Shown here: piece by piece, positions 15,003-20,269 of the stretch
Layout: every line of letters starts with the position of its first letter
Numbering within the stretch: the stretch's first letter is position 1
Translations under genes and position numbers: made by a program
Source: a bacterium
Lineage (GTDB): Bacteria > Nitrospinota_A > UBA7883 > JACRGQ01
Length of the DNA stretch: 21,032 nt
Direction of reading: 5' to 3'
NCBI GenBank assembly: GCA_021815535.1
Contig: JAKAGL010000011.1
Coordinates: 1-21,032, forward strand
The notes under the pieces: generated by a model
The model's database searches: none
What the model saw: only the letters and a program-made list of their open reading frames with translations
What the model was told of the DNA's origin: nothing

Positions 15003-15799
15003 CGCCGACCTCCAAACGGAAAAGTTCCGTCGCCTTTGAGCGCGCCCATTATTGCTTTGTCGATCTCCGCGCTTTTACCTTGAGACTTTGAACGCACGTC
15101 GCCGCCGCGTTCCTGGGCTCGAGACATCCAGTTGACCAAGAACCGCCTGAGATTTTTCTTGCGCTTTTGAGGGTTGGCCCTCAGCCATTCGACCGCCGCT
15201 GCGACATTGCGCCTTACGTCGACCGCCGGATAAGCCCGCTCCCAGTCCGCAATATCGTTTGCGCTTACGCCGGTCAAACTACCGGTGTTGTAGTTGAATT
15301 GAATTTCCGCTTTTACCGTTCGGGCACTGCCATGCGTAACGGCCAAGGCGGTTTCGTCGGTTTTTTCCGTTGGCAACGATGCGGCGTTTGCCGCGTCGGT
15401 GCATAAGTTCTTTTCTTTTCTTATCTTCTCTTCTCTATTCTCTTCTTCTCTATTCTGTGTCAACGTCGCGCCACATTGCGACACAATGGGTATTAAAAAT
15501 CCAATACTTATCAATTCATCAAACACTTTCCTGATTTTTGAAAGTCGCATGGTGTTGAATTGGAGTCGGTTCCGTGTCCATTCGGTGTTGTTTGGGAGTC
15601 GATTCGCTGTAACTCCGGCGAGCATTAGGAACATCGGCCACATCATTTTTGCCTCATCGGATAGCCTGGAAAAGTCGGCGTCATCGAGCAACGCCGGGTA
15701 TAGCTTTAGCCATTCCATGCGCCGTCCAGTTTTTTCGTGATCGTGATACCGCTGGAACTTCTCCCAGTTCTTCACGCAAAGATATTTCGGTTCGCTCAT
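14999..15799 (-). CDS. Phage replication initiator, O-like
   Basis: 266 aa, ATG at 15799 directly after the methyltransferase stop, with GGGGG upstream. The N-terminal domain carries the phage replisome-organiser pattern: WLKLYPALLDDADFSRLSDE, hydrophobic MWPMFLMLAGVTANRLPN, and IRKVFDELISIGFL, a winged-helix type origin-binding domain. A low-complexity Glu/Arg/Lys linker follows (QNREEENREEKIRKEKN). The C-terminal domain (DIADWERAYPAVDVRRNVAA; RKKNLRRFLVNWMSRAQ) is the part that in relatives contacts the helicase loader. The purine-rich DNA under the linker may be the replication origin. Confidence 0.8.
   Translation of the reverse strand: MSEPKYLCVKNWEKFQRYHDHEKTGRRMEWLKLYPALLDDADFSRLSDEAKMMWPMFLMLAGVTANRLPNNTEWTRNRLQFNTMRLSKIRKVFDELISIGFLIPIVSQCGATLTQNREEENREEKIRKEKNLCTDAANAASLPTEKTDETALAVTHGSARTVKAEIQFNYNTGSLTGVSANDIADWERAYPAVDVRRNVAAAVEWLRANPQKRKKNLRRFLVNWMSRAQERGGDVRSKSQGKSAEIDKAIMGALKGDGTFPFGGRR
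15408..15456. repeat. Purine/pyrimidine-asymmetric tract inside the replication initiator (candidate origin)
   Basis: A stretch of about 49 bases consists almost only of pyrimidines on the plus strand (purines on the coding strand). It includes two exact copies of ttctctattct (15431-15441 and 15446-15456), 15 bases apart. It encodes the EENREEKIRKEK linker. In lambdoid phages the origin lies inside the initiator gene, so this tract is a reasonable candidate. There are no classic iterons. Confidence 0.45.
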
Positions 15800-15810
15800 T
15801 CAGTTACCCC
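15795..15810 (-). promoter_or_regulatory. GGGGTAACTGAATGAG junction (copy 3)
   Basis: Coding-strand GGGGTAAC then TGAATGAG covers the methyltransferase stop and the replication initiator start. The same pattern occurs at 16446-16460 and 17759-17773. The G-run probably acts as the Shine-Dalgarno sequence. Confidence 0.5.
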
Positions 15811-16450
15811 CGAAAAGCGGAACCTGCTTATAAGCCGCCTCAATGCGGCGGCAAGCGATGTTGAAGTATTCTTCATCAAGTTCTATGCCAATAAATTTGC
15901 GTTGCAGATTTACACAAGCGACCCCGGTTGTGCCGCTTCCCATGAAGGGGTCAAGGACGGTATTAGAGCTTTCAAATAAACCAATGCAATATTCCATAAT
16001 CCTGACAGGCTTTTGCGTGGGATGCTGGCGATCCCAACCGCCCTTCAAACCAAGCGTCGATGAAACTGTTATTTTGCGTAATGCTTTTTTCCTGTTTGTG
16101 AATATCAATTCTCCATCAGAAAAATCACCGCCGATATTTTTATCCCAAAAAATCCAACCCATAAATGGTGGCAAGTAGTCGCTAAAATAATTGGCACCAA
16201 AAATTGCCTGATTAGTGCTTTTTACAAATATCAAATCAAAAACATCTTGTGTGGGACGCTCTGAATCCCATTCTTTTTTTTTATGAATCACCAGCGGAGA
16301 AGAACCGCGCCGCCGTTGCTTGTCCCCGCCGTCTTCTCCAATGCCATACGGCGGATCAGTAATCACGGCATCCACTTTCGGAAGCGTCGGCAATATTTCC
16401 CTGCAATCGCCGTGGTACAGCACGGCATCGCCTATCGTTTCAATTCTCAT
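15800..16450 (-). CDS. DNA methyltransferase (N6-adenine or N4-cytosine), beta-type motif order
   Basis: 216 aa, ATG at 16450 with GGGGGTAAC upstream. The catalytic motif IV DPPY is at residues 32-35 and the AdoMet-binding motif I DPFMGSGTTG at about 167-176, with HPTQKP (143-148) before it. The target-recognition part lies between them. This order defines amino-methyltransferases of the beta group. No restriction enzyme is next to it, so it is an orphan enzyme that probably protects phage DNA from host restriction or marks it for regulation. The target site cannot be read from the sequence. Confidence 0.93.
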   Translation of the reverse strand: MRIETIGDAVLYHGDCREILPTLPKVDAVITDPPYGIGEDGGDKQRRRGSSPLVIHKKKEWDSERPTQDVFDLIFVKSTNQAIFGANYFSDYLPPFMGWIFWDKNIGGDFSDGELIFTNRKKALRKITVSSTLGLKGGWDRQHPTQKPVRIMEYCIGLFESSNTVLDPFMGSGTTGVACVNLQRKFIGIELDEEYFNIACRRIEAAYKQVPLFGGN

Positions 16451-16460
16451 TAGTTACCCC
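16446..16460 (-). promoter_or_regulatory. GGGGTAACTAATGAG junction (copy 2)
   Basis: Here the motif is in non-coding sequence just before the methyltransferase ATG. It is preceded by a small stem TGCC-GCAA-GGCA with a GNRA-type loop on the coding strand (about 16463-16474). Confidence 0.5.
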
Positions 16461-16499
16461 CATGCCTTGCGGCAACCCCAATTAACAGTTATCTATTTT

Positions 16500-16685
16500 T
16501 TACGCACTTACCTTCATTGACTGATTCAGTTTCGGCTTCATTCCCCAACATTCCGAGCACAGCCCCACGCCCTTTAGCGCCTCCGGCCTATCGTGATGCC
16601 TACAGCATCTCCCGGACTTTATGGCGCGGGAAATGGAGTCAACAAACTGCATCGCGGCCTTAAGACCTTTAGGGCGGTTATTCAC
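16500..16685 (-). CDS. 61-aa small zinc-binding protein
   Basis: The start is GTG at 16685, 3 bases after the upstream stop, with GAAGGA within reach. After a helical N-terminus (GLKAAMQFVDSISRAIKSG) there is a CCRHH cluster (27-31) and CSEC (43-46), giving a likely C-x2-H / C-x2-C zinc site with DRPEALKGVGL between. Small zinc-binding proteins like this are common in phage early regions, with unknown roles. The TAA lies at the edge of a roughly 49-base gap before the methyltransferase. Confidence 0.72.
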   Translation of the reverse strand: MNNRPKGLKAAMQFVDSISRAIKSGRCCRHHDRPEALKGVGLCSECWGMKPKLNQSMKVSA

Positions 16686-16688
16686 TGC

Positions 16689-17006
16689 TCACTTTTCCTT
16701 CACAATCGCTTCGAGCAGGATCAGGTAATTGATAGCATCACCAAGCTTTTCTTCCCAAAGTTTCATCGGATAGGGATTGTCGCCAGCGGCTTCTACTTCA
16801 TCCACCATGTCCATGATGGACACCATATGTTTTGCCAGCATTCCCATGAGAGCCTTTTCGTGGGAACAGCGCAACATTTCCGCCGCGCGCTTGAAGTTGT
16901 GCAGGCGATCGTCATTGGATGCGTACTCCTTGCCCTTTGCGCGCAGGGTGAGGACGATCTTTTTCAGCCTGTCGTTAATGATTTCATTAAATTCTTTCTC
17001 GGTCAT
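16689..17006 (-). CDS. All-helical MazG/Nmad1-like phage protein
   Basis: 105 aa, ATG at 17006 overlapping the upstream TGA as ATGA. The sequence matches a widespread phage group with LRAKGKEYASNDDRLHNFKR, KALMGMLAKHMVSIMDMVDE and YPMKLWEEKLGDAINYLILL. The helical pattern with acidic pairs (EEK..DAIN) recalls all-alpha NTP pyrophosphatases and the nucleotide-modification-associated domain DUF1599 (Nmad1). It may act on nucleotide pools or with a DNA-modification enzyme. Its neighbours are a DUF5131 protein and a DNA methyltransferase. The exact family is uncertain. Confidence 0.75.
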   Translation of the reverse strand: MTEKEFNEIINDRLKKIVLTLRAKGKEYASNDDRLHNFKRAAEMLRCSHEKALMGMLAKHMVSIMDMVDEVEAAGDNPYPMKLWEEKLGDAINYLILLEAIVKEK

Positions 17007-17683
17007 TTCGCCCCCTTCGTAAATAACGGCCAAAGCAGTTCCCGGCGGTGGGAAAGTTCGGGGTAGAGTTTGAGCAGGTTATCTTTGATGAAAACCTTAC
17101 AATCGTCTTCTGCCAATTCGATAAGATGTTCCACCCATTCTTTCTCTGGCCTTATCGCCCCCTTCCCTGTTTGTGCCCCAATAATGAGGGCGCGGAAATT
17201 ACCCACCAAATCGTATGCAACATCCTCCAGAAGCGGTTCAATGCTCAAAAAGTCCAGCCTATCCATGTAGGGGTTCGTCGCTTTAGCCCGTTCCACGGTG
17301 TCGATGGATGCGCCGAAATATTGGTTGGGAAAAGGGAAATATCTCTGCCTAATGGGCAACCGCGCTGGATTTTTTGTAAGGAAAATATAGTGGGATGAAG
17401 CGCGGCCGGTTTTTAAGGTCTGATCAATCCAGTACTGATCGCACCAATCCCCAAAAAGGTCATGGCTTGAGCCGACAAAAATCGTCGCCGGTTTTTTGTG
17501 GTTGCGAATAGCGTTCAAAACTTCGGAATGAAATGTCACCTCCGCCTTGCCGTTACCGTATTTCGGTTTGAACCGCTCGTTCATGGCCTTCATGTAGCAG
17601 TAATGGCAATCATGCTGGCACTTGCCGCGCACCGGATTGGCCGTGTAATCGCACCACTCGATGGCTGATTTATTTAAATACAT
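17003..17683 (-). CDS. DUF5131 (phage Gp37/Gp68) family protein, radical-SAM-like cysteine motif
   Basis: 226 aa, ATG at 17683 overlapping the upstream TGA as TGATG; an in-frame TTG one codon earlier is less likely. The N-terminus has the family hallmark WCDYTANPVRG followed by Cys22-x3-Cys26-x2-Cys29-Tyr, the spacing of radical-SAM [4Fe-4S] sites. Further family patterns are IFVGSSHDLFGDWC, HYIFLTKNPARL, FGASIDTVE, LDFLSIEPLLEDV and the C-terminal CKVFIKDNLLKLYPELSHR. The reaction is unknown. Lying beside a MazG/Nmad1-like protein and a DNA methyltransferase makes nucleic-acid or nucleotide modification an attractive guess. Confidence 0.88.
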   Translation of the reverse strand: MYLNKSAIEWCDYTANPVRGKCQHDCHYCYMKAMNERFKPKYGNGKAEVTFHSEVLNAIRNHKKPATIFVGSSHDLFGDWCDQYWIDQTLKTGRASSHYIFLTKNPARLPIRQRYFPFPNQYFGASIDTVERAKATNPYMDRLDFLSIEPLLEDVAYDLVGNFRALIIGAQTGKGAIRPEKEWVEHLIELAEDDCKVFIKDNLLKLYPELSHRRELLWPLFTKGAK

Positions 17684-17763
17684 CAATCAGCCCCCAAAGG
17701 TATAAAGTTGTCGTCGTTTTCCAAGCCGCATTCCGGGCACTTGTCGCGTGATTTACCGCTCAT
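17683..17763 (-). CDS. 26-aa peptide with CPECG motif
   Basis: A short ORF from ATG at 17763 to TGA at 17683, encoding a basic start (MSGKSRDK), one CPECG knuckle and an acidic end. It fills the gap between the GNAT-like and DUF5131 genes exactly. The ATG is 3 bases after the upstream stop, GAGGGG lies six bases before it, and its TGA overlaps the next ATG. One CxxC could form half a zinc site, so a dimer or a partner would be needed to bind metal. Confidence 0.6.
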   Translation of the reverse strand: MSGKSRDKCPECGLENDDNFIPLGAD

Positions 17764-17773
17764 TTGTTACCCC
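17759..17773 (-). promoter_or_regulatory. GGGGTAACAAATGAG junction (copy 1)
   Basis: Coding-strand GGGGTAACAAATGAG spans the stop of the 141-aa gene and the start of the 26-aa peptide. It is the first of three near-identical initiation segments in this accessory block. Confidence 0.5.
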
Positions 17774-18192
17774 TCGCGCTCGAAAATAATAAGCCCTGAC
17801 TTGGTAAAACCACAGCGCACCCATCCGGCGCAAAGGAAACAAAATCCCGGATTCCGGCTTTTGACAGCCTGTGGCCGAACGTAAGTGTAGTGCCGCGCAC
17901 CAGGCCAGCAGTAATCAGCGATGGCGTCAGCCTCACGGATAAGGGCGCTCGCACGAATGCTGGATTCATTCCGGAACACCGCACAGTTGATTCCACACTG
18001 TCCGCTGTCATCAATGAATTTCCGCCAGACAAACAGTGCGTCTCGGCGGGGAGTGGTGAGAACGAGTTTCTCACCAGGTCCACAAAAAAGCCGAACTTTC
18101 CGCCCATCTCTGTATTGGCGGCATGAATAGTGCCTTTCGTAGATGGCGCGCAATTCCGGCTCACCATCTTGCCCAACAATCCATATAGCCAT
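17767..18192 (-). CDS. Conserved phage protein, GNAT-like
   Basis: 141 aa, ATG at 18192 directly after the preceding TGA. It follows a pattern I recognise from many phages and prophages: YERHYSCRQYRDGR, GPGEKLVLTTPRRDALFVWR, QCGINCAVFRNESSIRASAL, IREADAIADYCWPGARHYTY, SRNPGFCFLCAGWVRCGFTK and GLIIFE at the end. The order of strands and helices suggests an acetyltransferase-like (GNAT) fold, but no activity is known to me. It lies in the accessory block between a membrane protein and a CxxC peptide. Confidence 0.8.
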   Translation of the reverse strand: MAIWIVGQDGEPELRAIYERHYSCRQYRDGRKVRLFCGPGEKLVLTTPRRDALFVWRKFIDDSGQCGINCAVFRNESSIRASALIREADAIADYCWPGARHYTYVRPQAVKSRNPGFCFLCAGWVRCGFTKSGLIIFEREG

Positions 18193-18444
18193 TCATTTCT
18201 CCCCCTCCACCAGGCGCGCGTCGAACACACCCTCCTTTTCCAGTTCCGCGGCGATGGCGGTTTCAGACCAGTGATACCGCTTCATGTCGCGCCTGATTCC
18301 CGCGCAATCGGGCTTCCATCCGGTCGACTGCTTCACGGCTTCGATTGATTCCTGCGCCTTGTGCGCCTGTTCCACGCGGCCGATGCCCGCGAAGGTGAGG
18401 CCGACGATGGCGAGAGCAAGGATCAGCCATGCGCGGGGGTTCAT
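18193..18444 (-). CDS. Small one-TM membrane protein
   Basis: 83 aa from ATG at 18444, overlapping the lipoprotein stop as ATGA. A hydrophobic helix at about 5-22 (AWLILALAIVGLTFAGIG) is followed by a charged helical domain (VEQAHKAQESIEAVKQS; GIRRDMKRYHWSETAIAAEL). It is likely anchored in the inner membrane by its N-terminus, with the rest probably periplasmic. Coupling to the lipoprotein gene suggests the two work together at the cell envelope. Roles such as superinfection exclusion are possible but unproven. Confidence 0.75.
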   Translation of the reverse strand: MNPRAWLILALAIVGLTFAGIGRVEQAHKAQESIEAVKQSTGWKPDCAGIRRDMKRYHWSETAIAAELEKEGVFDARLVEGEK

Positions 18445-18611
18445 TTGCACGCCGCCGGTTTTGGGGTGCAGAGATAATCCCCAAGAACATTTTGCATGGG
18501 AATCAGCCCGGCGTCCGTACATTGCTTCATCTGCGCTATGTGATTCTTGTTCACCCATTGGGTGCAACCGAATAAAGATAGCAACGCCACCGCCAATAAC
18601 AGCTTTTTCAT
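18441..18611 (-). CDS. Small lipoprotein (56 aa), internal start in a longer frame
   Basis: From ATG at 18611 the sequence is a clear lipoprotein signal, MKKLLLAVALLSLFGC with an LFGC lipobox and Thr-Gln after the Cys, then a roughly 40-residue mature part with three more cysteines (KQCTDAG, YLCTP, AACK). GGAG is about eight bases upstream, within a 21-bp repeat shared with the start at 18854. Residues +2/+3 are not Asp, so outer-membrane sorting is likely in a Gram-negative cell. Small phage lipoproteins such as T5 Llp block receptors, and an envelope role like this is conceivable. Confidence 0.75.
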   Translation of the reverse strand: MKKLLLAVALLSLFGCTQWVNKNHIAQMKQCTDAGLIPMQNVLGDYLCTPKPAACK

Positions 18612-18854
18612 TTCCCCGCTCCTTTCATCCCCCACTTGCTCACCTCCAGCGACTGGCACTCCAACCTCATATTTGGCGCATATATCTATATGCTTGTCCG
18701 CCCACGCATGTGCCTTTTTGCAACGCCCCTCTACCGTGCTGAAAAAATTGTCGAAAAATTTGAGACCAACACGGCGGTCGCCGCAAAATACTTTCGCAAT
18801 TACCATTCCAGTCCAGAAAACCTCAATTTGTTTGGAGTACAATGCCGTGCTCAT
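18441..18854 (-). CDS. 137-aa open frame that contains the lipoprotein in phase
   Basis: The ATG at 18854 overlaps the RuvC-like gene stop as TAATG and has a good GGAG signal. The first 81 residues (MSTALYSKQIEVFWTGMVIA, then Cys/Lys/Phe-rich sequence such as GLKFFDNFFSTVEGRCKK) match nothing I know. The frame then runs without a stop into the lipoprotein signal peptide at Met82. A signal peptide in the middle of a protein is unlikely to function as such, so the two starts may give two products. Alternatively, the first part lost its own stop codon. Confidence 0.5.
   Translation of the reverse strand: MSTALYSKQIEVFWTGMVIAKVFCGDRRVGLKFFDNFFSTVEGRCKKAHAWADKHIDICAKYEVGVPVAGGEQVGDERSGEMKKLLLAVALLSLFGCTQWVNKNHIAQMKQCTDAGLIPMQNVLGDYLCTPKPAACK
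18610..18630 (-). repeat. 21-bp direct repeat, copy A (lipoprotein start)
   Basis: atttccccgctcctttcatcc on the plus strand is identical to 18856-18876. On the coding strand it places GGATGAAAGGAG upstream of the lipoprotein ATG. Confidence 0.8.
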
Positions 18855-19354
18855 TATTTCCCCGCTCCTTTCATCCGCTTGCCATATTCCAACAAAAGCA
18901 GTGCTTCGGCCACGCCGTCGTGCGGCTTGCGGCATCCGGGCATCACCAGATTCACGCCGGGGTAAAGTTGTTGCGCCTTTTGGATGCTGGCCGCTTTCTT
19001 TGCGCTTTTTTCTTCGCCGCGCATTGAGAGGCCGAAAGCCTTTTTCCACGCTTGCGGCCGCACTTCCTCAAACGGGATGCAATGCGCCGTCAACAGGGCA
19101 ACCAGAACGCCGTAGCCGTATCCGGTGGAGAAGTTCGACACGCCGCCCTGCTTCGGGTAGCACTGTTGCTTTTCCAGCATGGCGAAACAATCCGACGTGT
19201 GGCCGGTGCGCGCGAGGTCGGCGAATATCTCGCCGATGCCCCGCACGTCCAGTTCGTTGCCGATCAGCGGCATGGGGTAGATTTCGACCTTGCCGGGTGC
19301 GCTTTCAATGGCTATGGCGCCATGGAGGCCGGGGTCGATGCCGATGAAGGTCAT
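18854..19354 (-). CDS. RuvC-like Holliday-junction resolvase
   Basis: 166 aa, ATG at 19354 overlapping the upstream TGA as ATGA. The N-terminus FIGIDPGLHGAIAIE gives catalytic Asp7 of the RNase H-like fold, Glu61 lies in MLEKQQ, and the C-terminal KPHDGVAEALLLLEYG supplies His145, Asp146 and Glu150. This set matches RuvC-type resolvases of phages, which cut branched recombination or replication intermediates before packaging. The length fits RuvC-type enzymes (about 160-190 aa). Its stop overlaps the next start by one base. Confidence 0.9.
   Translation of the reverse strand: MTFIGIDPGLHGAIAIESAPGKVEIYPMPLIGNELDVRGIGEIFADLARTGHTSDCFAMLEKQQCYPKQGGVSNFSTGYGYGVLVALLTAHCIPFEEVRPQAWKKAFGLSMRGEEKSAKKAASIQKAQQLYPGVNLVMPGCRKPHDGVAEALLLLEYGKRMKGAGK
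18856..18876 (-). repeat. 21-bp direct repeat, copy B (start of the 137-aa frame)
   Basis: Identical to 18610-18630, 246 bases away. It overlaps the end of the RuvC-like gene (encoding its last residues) and serves as the ribosome-binding region of the following frame. Confidence 0.8.
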
Positions 19355-19815
19355 TTTCCACCCGTAAGCAAAAACGGGTTTTTCCCGGCTTCCAGCGCGG
19401 GTTGCATCTTTTCAAACAGCGTCTGGTCAGTGCCGGGTAGTAACATATGGGCAAGAAACGCCTGTTCAAAAGTTTCGATCCCGTATTCGATGGATTCCAA
19501 GCGGCTTTTCAGTGCATAAAATACAGCCCGCCACGATGCACGCTCGTTCTGTTCCTCCATCACCTCAATCTGTTTTGCGGTGCGACTTCGGCCATGTGCG
19601 CTCACGGGTTCAATAACCGGGATTGCTGCCCGAAGTTGCACACCGTAAGACCTTCCGTTCACGGAAATCAAAAAACGGACGGTAAGCGTTCTAGCTTTAT
19701 GATCTTCCGCGTACTGAACTTGGTCGGCTCCATACTTTCTTAGAAGCCGCCGGATTTCATCCTGCGAACGCGATACCGCAACGTCCGTCCCTTTATAAGC
19801 TGCACGGTTAATCAT
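19351..19815 (-). CDS. Conserved phage protein of the recombination block
   Basis: 154 aa from ATG at 19815, overlapping the stop of the 19-codon ORF as ATGA. The same frame extends upstream through the SSB gene but has no reason to be used there. The sequence follows a pattern common in phages: SRSQDEIRRLLRKYGADQVQ, LTVRFLISVNGRSYGVQLRAAIP, then WRAVFYALKSRLESIEYGIE, TFEQAFLAHMLLPG, and a C-terminus near GKNPFLL. A beta-rich front and helical back are likely. Its function is unknown to me; it regularly travels with ssb and nuclease genes. Confidence 0.8.
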   Translation of the reverse strand: MINRAAYKGTDVAVSRSQDEIRRLLRKYGADQVQYAEDHKARTLTVRFLISVNGRSYGVQLRAAIPVIEPVSAHGRSRTAKQIEVMEEQNERASWRAVFYALKSRLESIEYGIETFEQAFLAHMLLPGTDQTLFEKMQPALEAGKNPFLLTGGK

Positions 19816-19871
19816 TCCTCCACCCCGCTTTCCACCGGCTCCGGGGCGTATTCGTTCAGGTTCTTCGCCAT
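19812..19871 (-). CDS. 19-aa peptide ORF between ssb and the 154-aa gene
   Basis: ATG at 19871 to TGA at 19812 encodes MAKNLNEYAPEPVESGVEE. A strong AAGGAG (19885-19880) lies eight bases upstream, and an earlier ATG (19877) in the same frame is too close to it. The TGA overlaps the next ATG as ATGA. It may be a real micro-protein or mainly a leader that brings ribosomes to the next gene, whose own Shine-Dalgarno sequence is crowded against its start. Confidence 0.5.
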   Translation of the reverse strand: MAKNLNEYAPEPVESGVEE

Positions 19872-19894
19872 CGTCATATCTCCTTATTTCTGGT

Positions 19895-20269
19895 TCAAAA
19901 CGGAAGATCATCGTCTTGTGGTTGTTCGCCATGCTCTGCTCCGCCCCCATCAGGCTTGCTGTCAAGGAATACGACTTGGTGTGCAGTAATCTCCATCTTT
20001 GTGCGCTTCTGTCCGGTTTCTTTGTCGTCCCATGTTCGGGAACGGAGGCAGCCTTCAACCAGCACCTTCGATCCCTTCTTCAAATACTTGGCGCAGTTTT
20101 CGGCGGTCTTCTCCCAACAAATGCAATCCATGAAAAGCACGGTTTCCTTATCACCGTGCTTCTCGTTTACCGCCACACTAAGGGTTGCAACGGCCTTGCC
20201 GGAGGGTGTATAATGCAGTTCTATGTCGCGGGTAATATTCCCCTGCACGATTGCCCGGTTGTATCCCAT
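19895..20269 (-). CDS. ssb: Single-stranded DNA-binding protein
   Basis: 124 aa, ATG at 20269 immediately after the nuclease stop. The OB-fold pattern is clear: YNRAIVQGNITRDIELHYTP, GKAVATLSVAVNEK, VLFMDCICWEKTAENCAKYL, KKGSKVLVEGCLRSRTW and EITAHQVVFL. A short flexible linker leads to the acidic tip DDDLPF, the binding site that SSBs use to recruit replication and repair partners. It coats single strands during phage replication and recombination. It is shorter than typical host SSBs because the linker is short. Confidence 0.95.
   Translation of the reverse strand: MGYNRAIVQGNITRDIELHYTPSGKAVATLSVAVNEKHGDKETVLFMDCICWEKTAENCAKYLKKGSKVLVEGCLRSRTWDDKETGQKRTKMEITAHQVVFLDSKPDGGGAEHGEQPQDDDLPF

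Noticed and set aside
16463..16474. TGCC-GCAA-GGCA mini-hairpin before the methyltransferase as a riboswitch
   Set aside because: A 4-bp stem is too short and there is only about 49 bases of leader, far less than known riboswitch aptamers need.
18855..19049. Upstream extension of the 137-aa frame into the RuvC-like gene
   Set aside because: The extension is very Arg-rich and fully overlaps a well-supported gene. The ATG at 18854 has a proper ribosome-binding site.
18547..19347. Plus-strand open frame of 266 codons
   Set aside because: It crosses antisense through the RuvC-like gene and the lipoprotein frame. Its composition is Arg/Ala-rich with no recognisable domain.
19816..20058. Upstream extension of the 154-aa gene into ssb
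   Set aside because: Composition changes at Met 19815, where family-like sequence starts, and the extension overlaps ssb out of frame.
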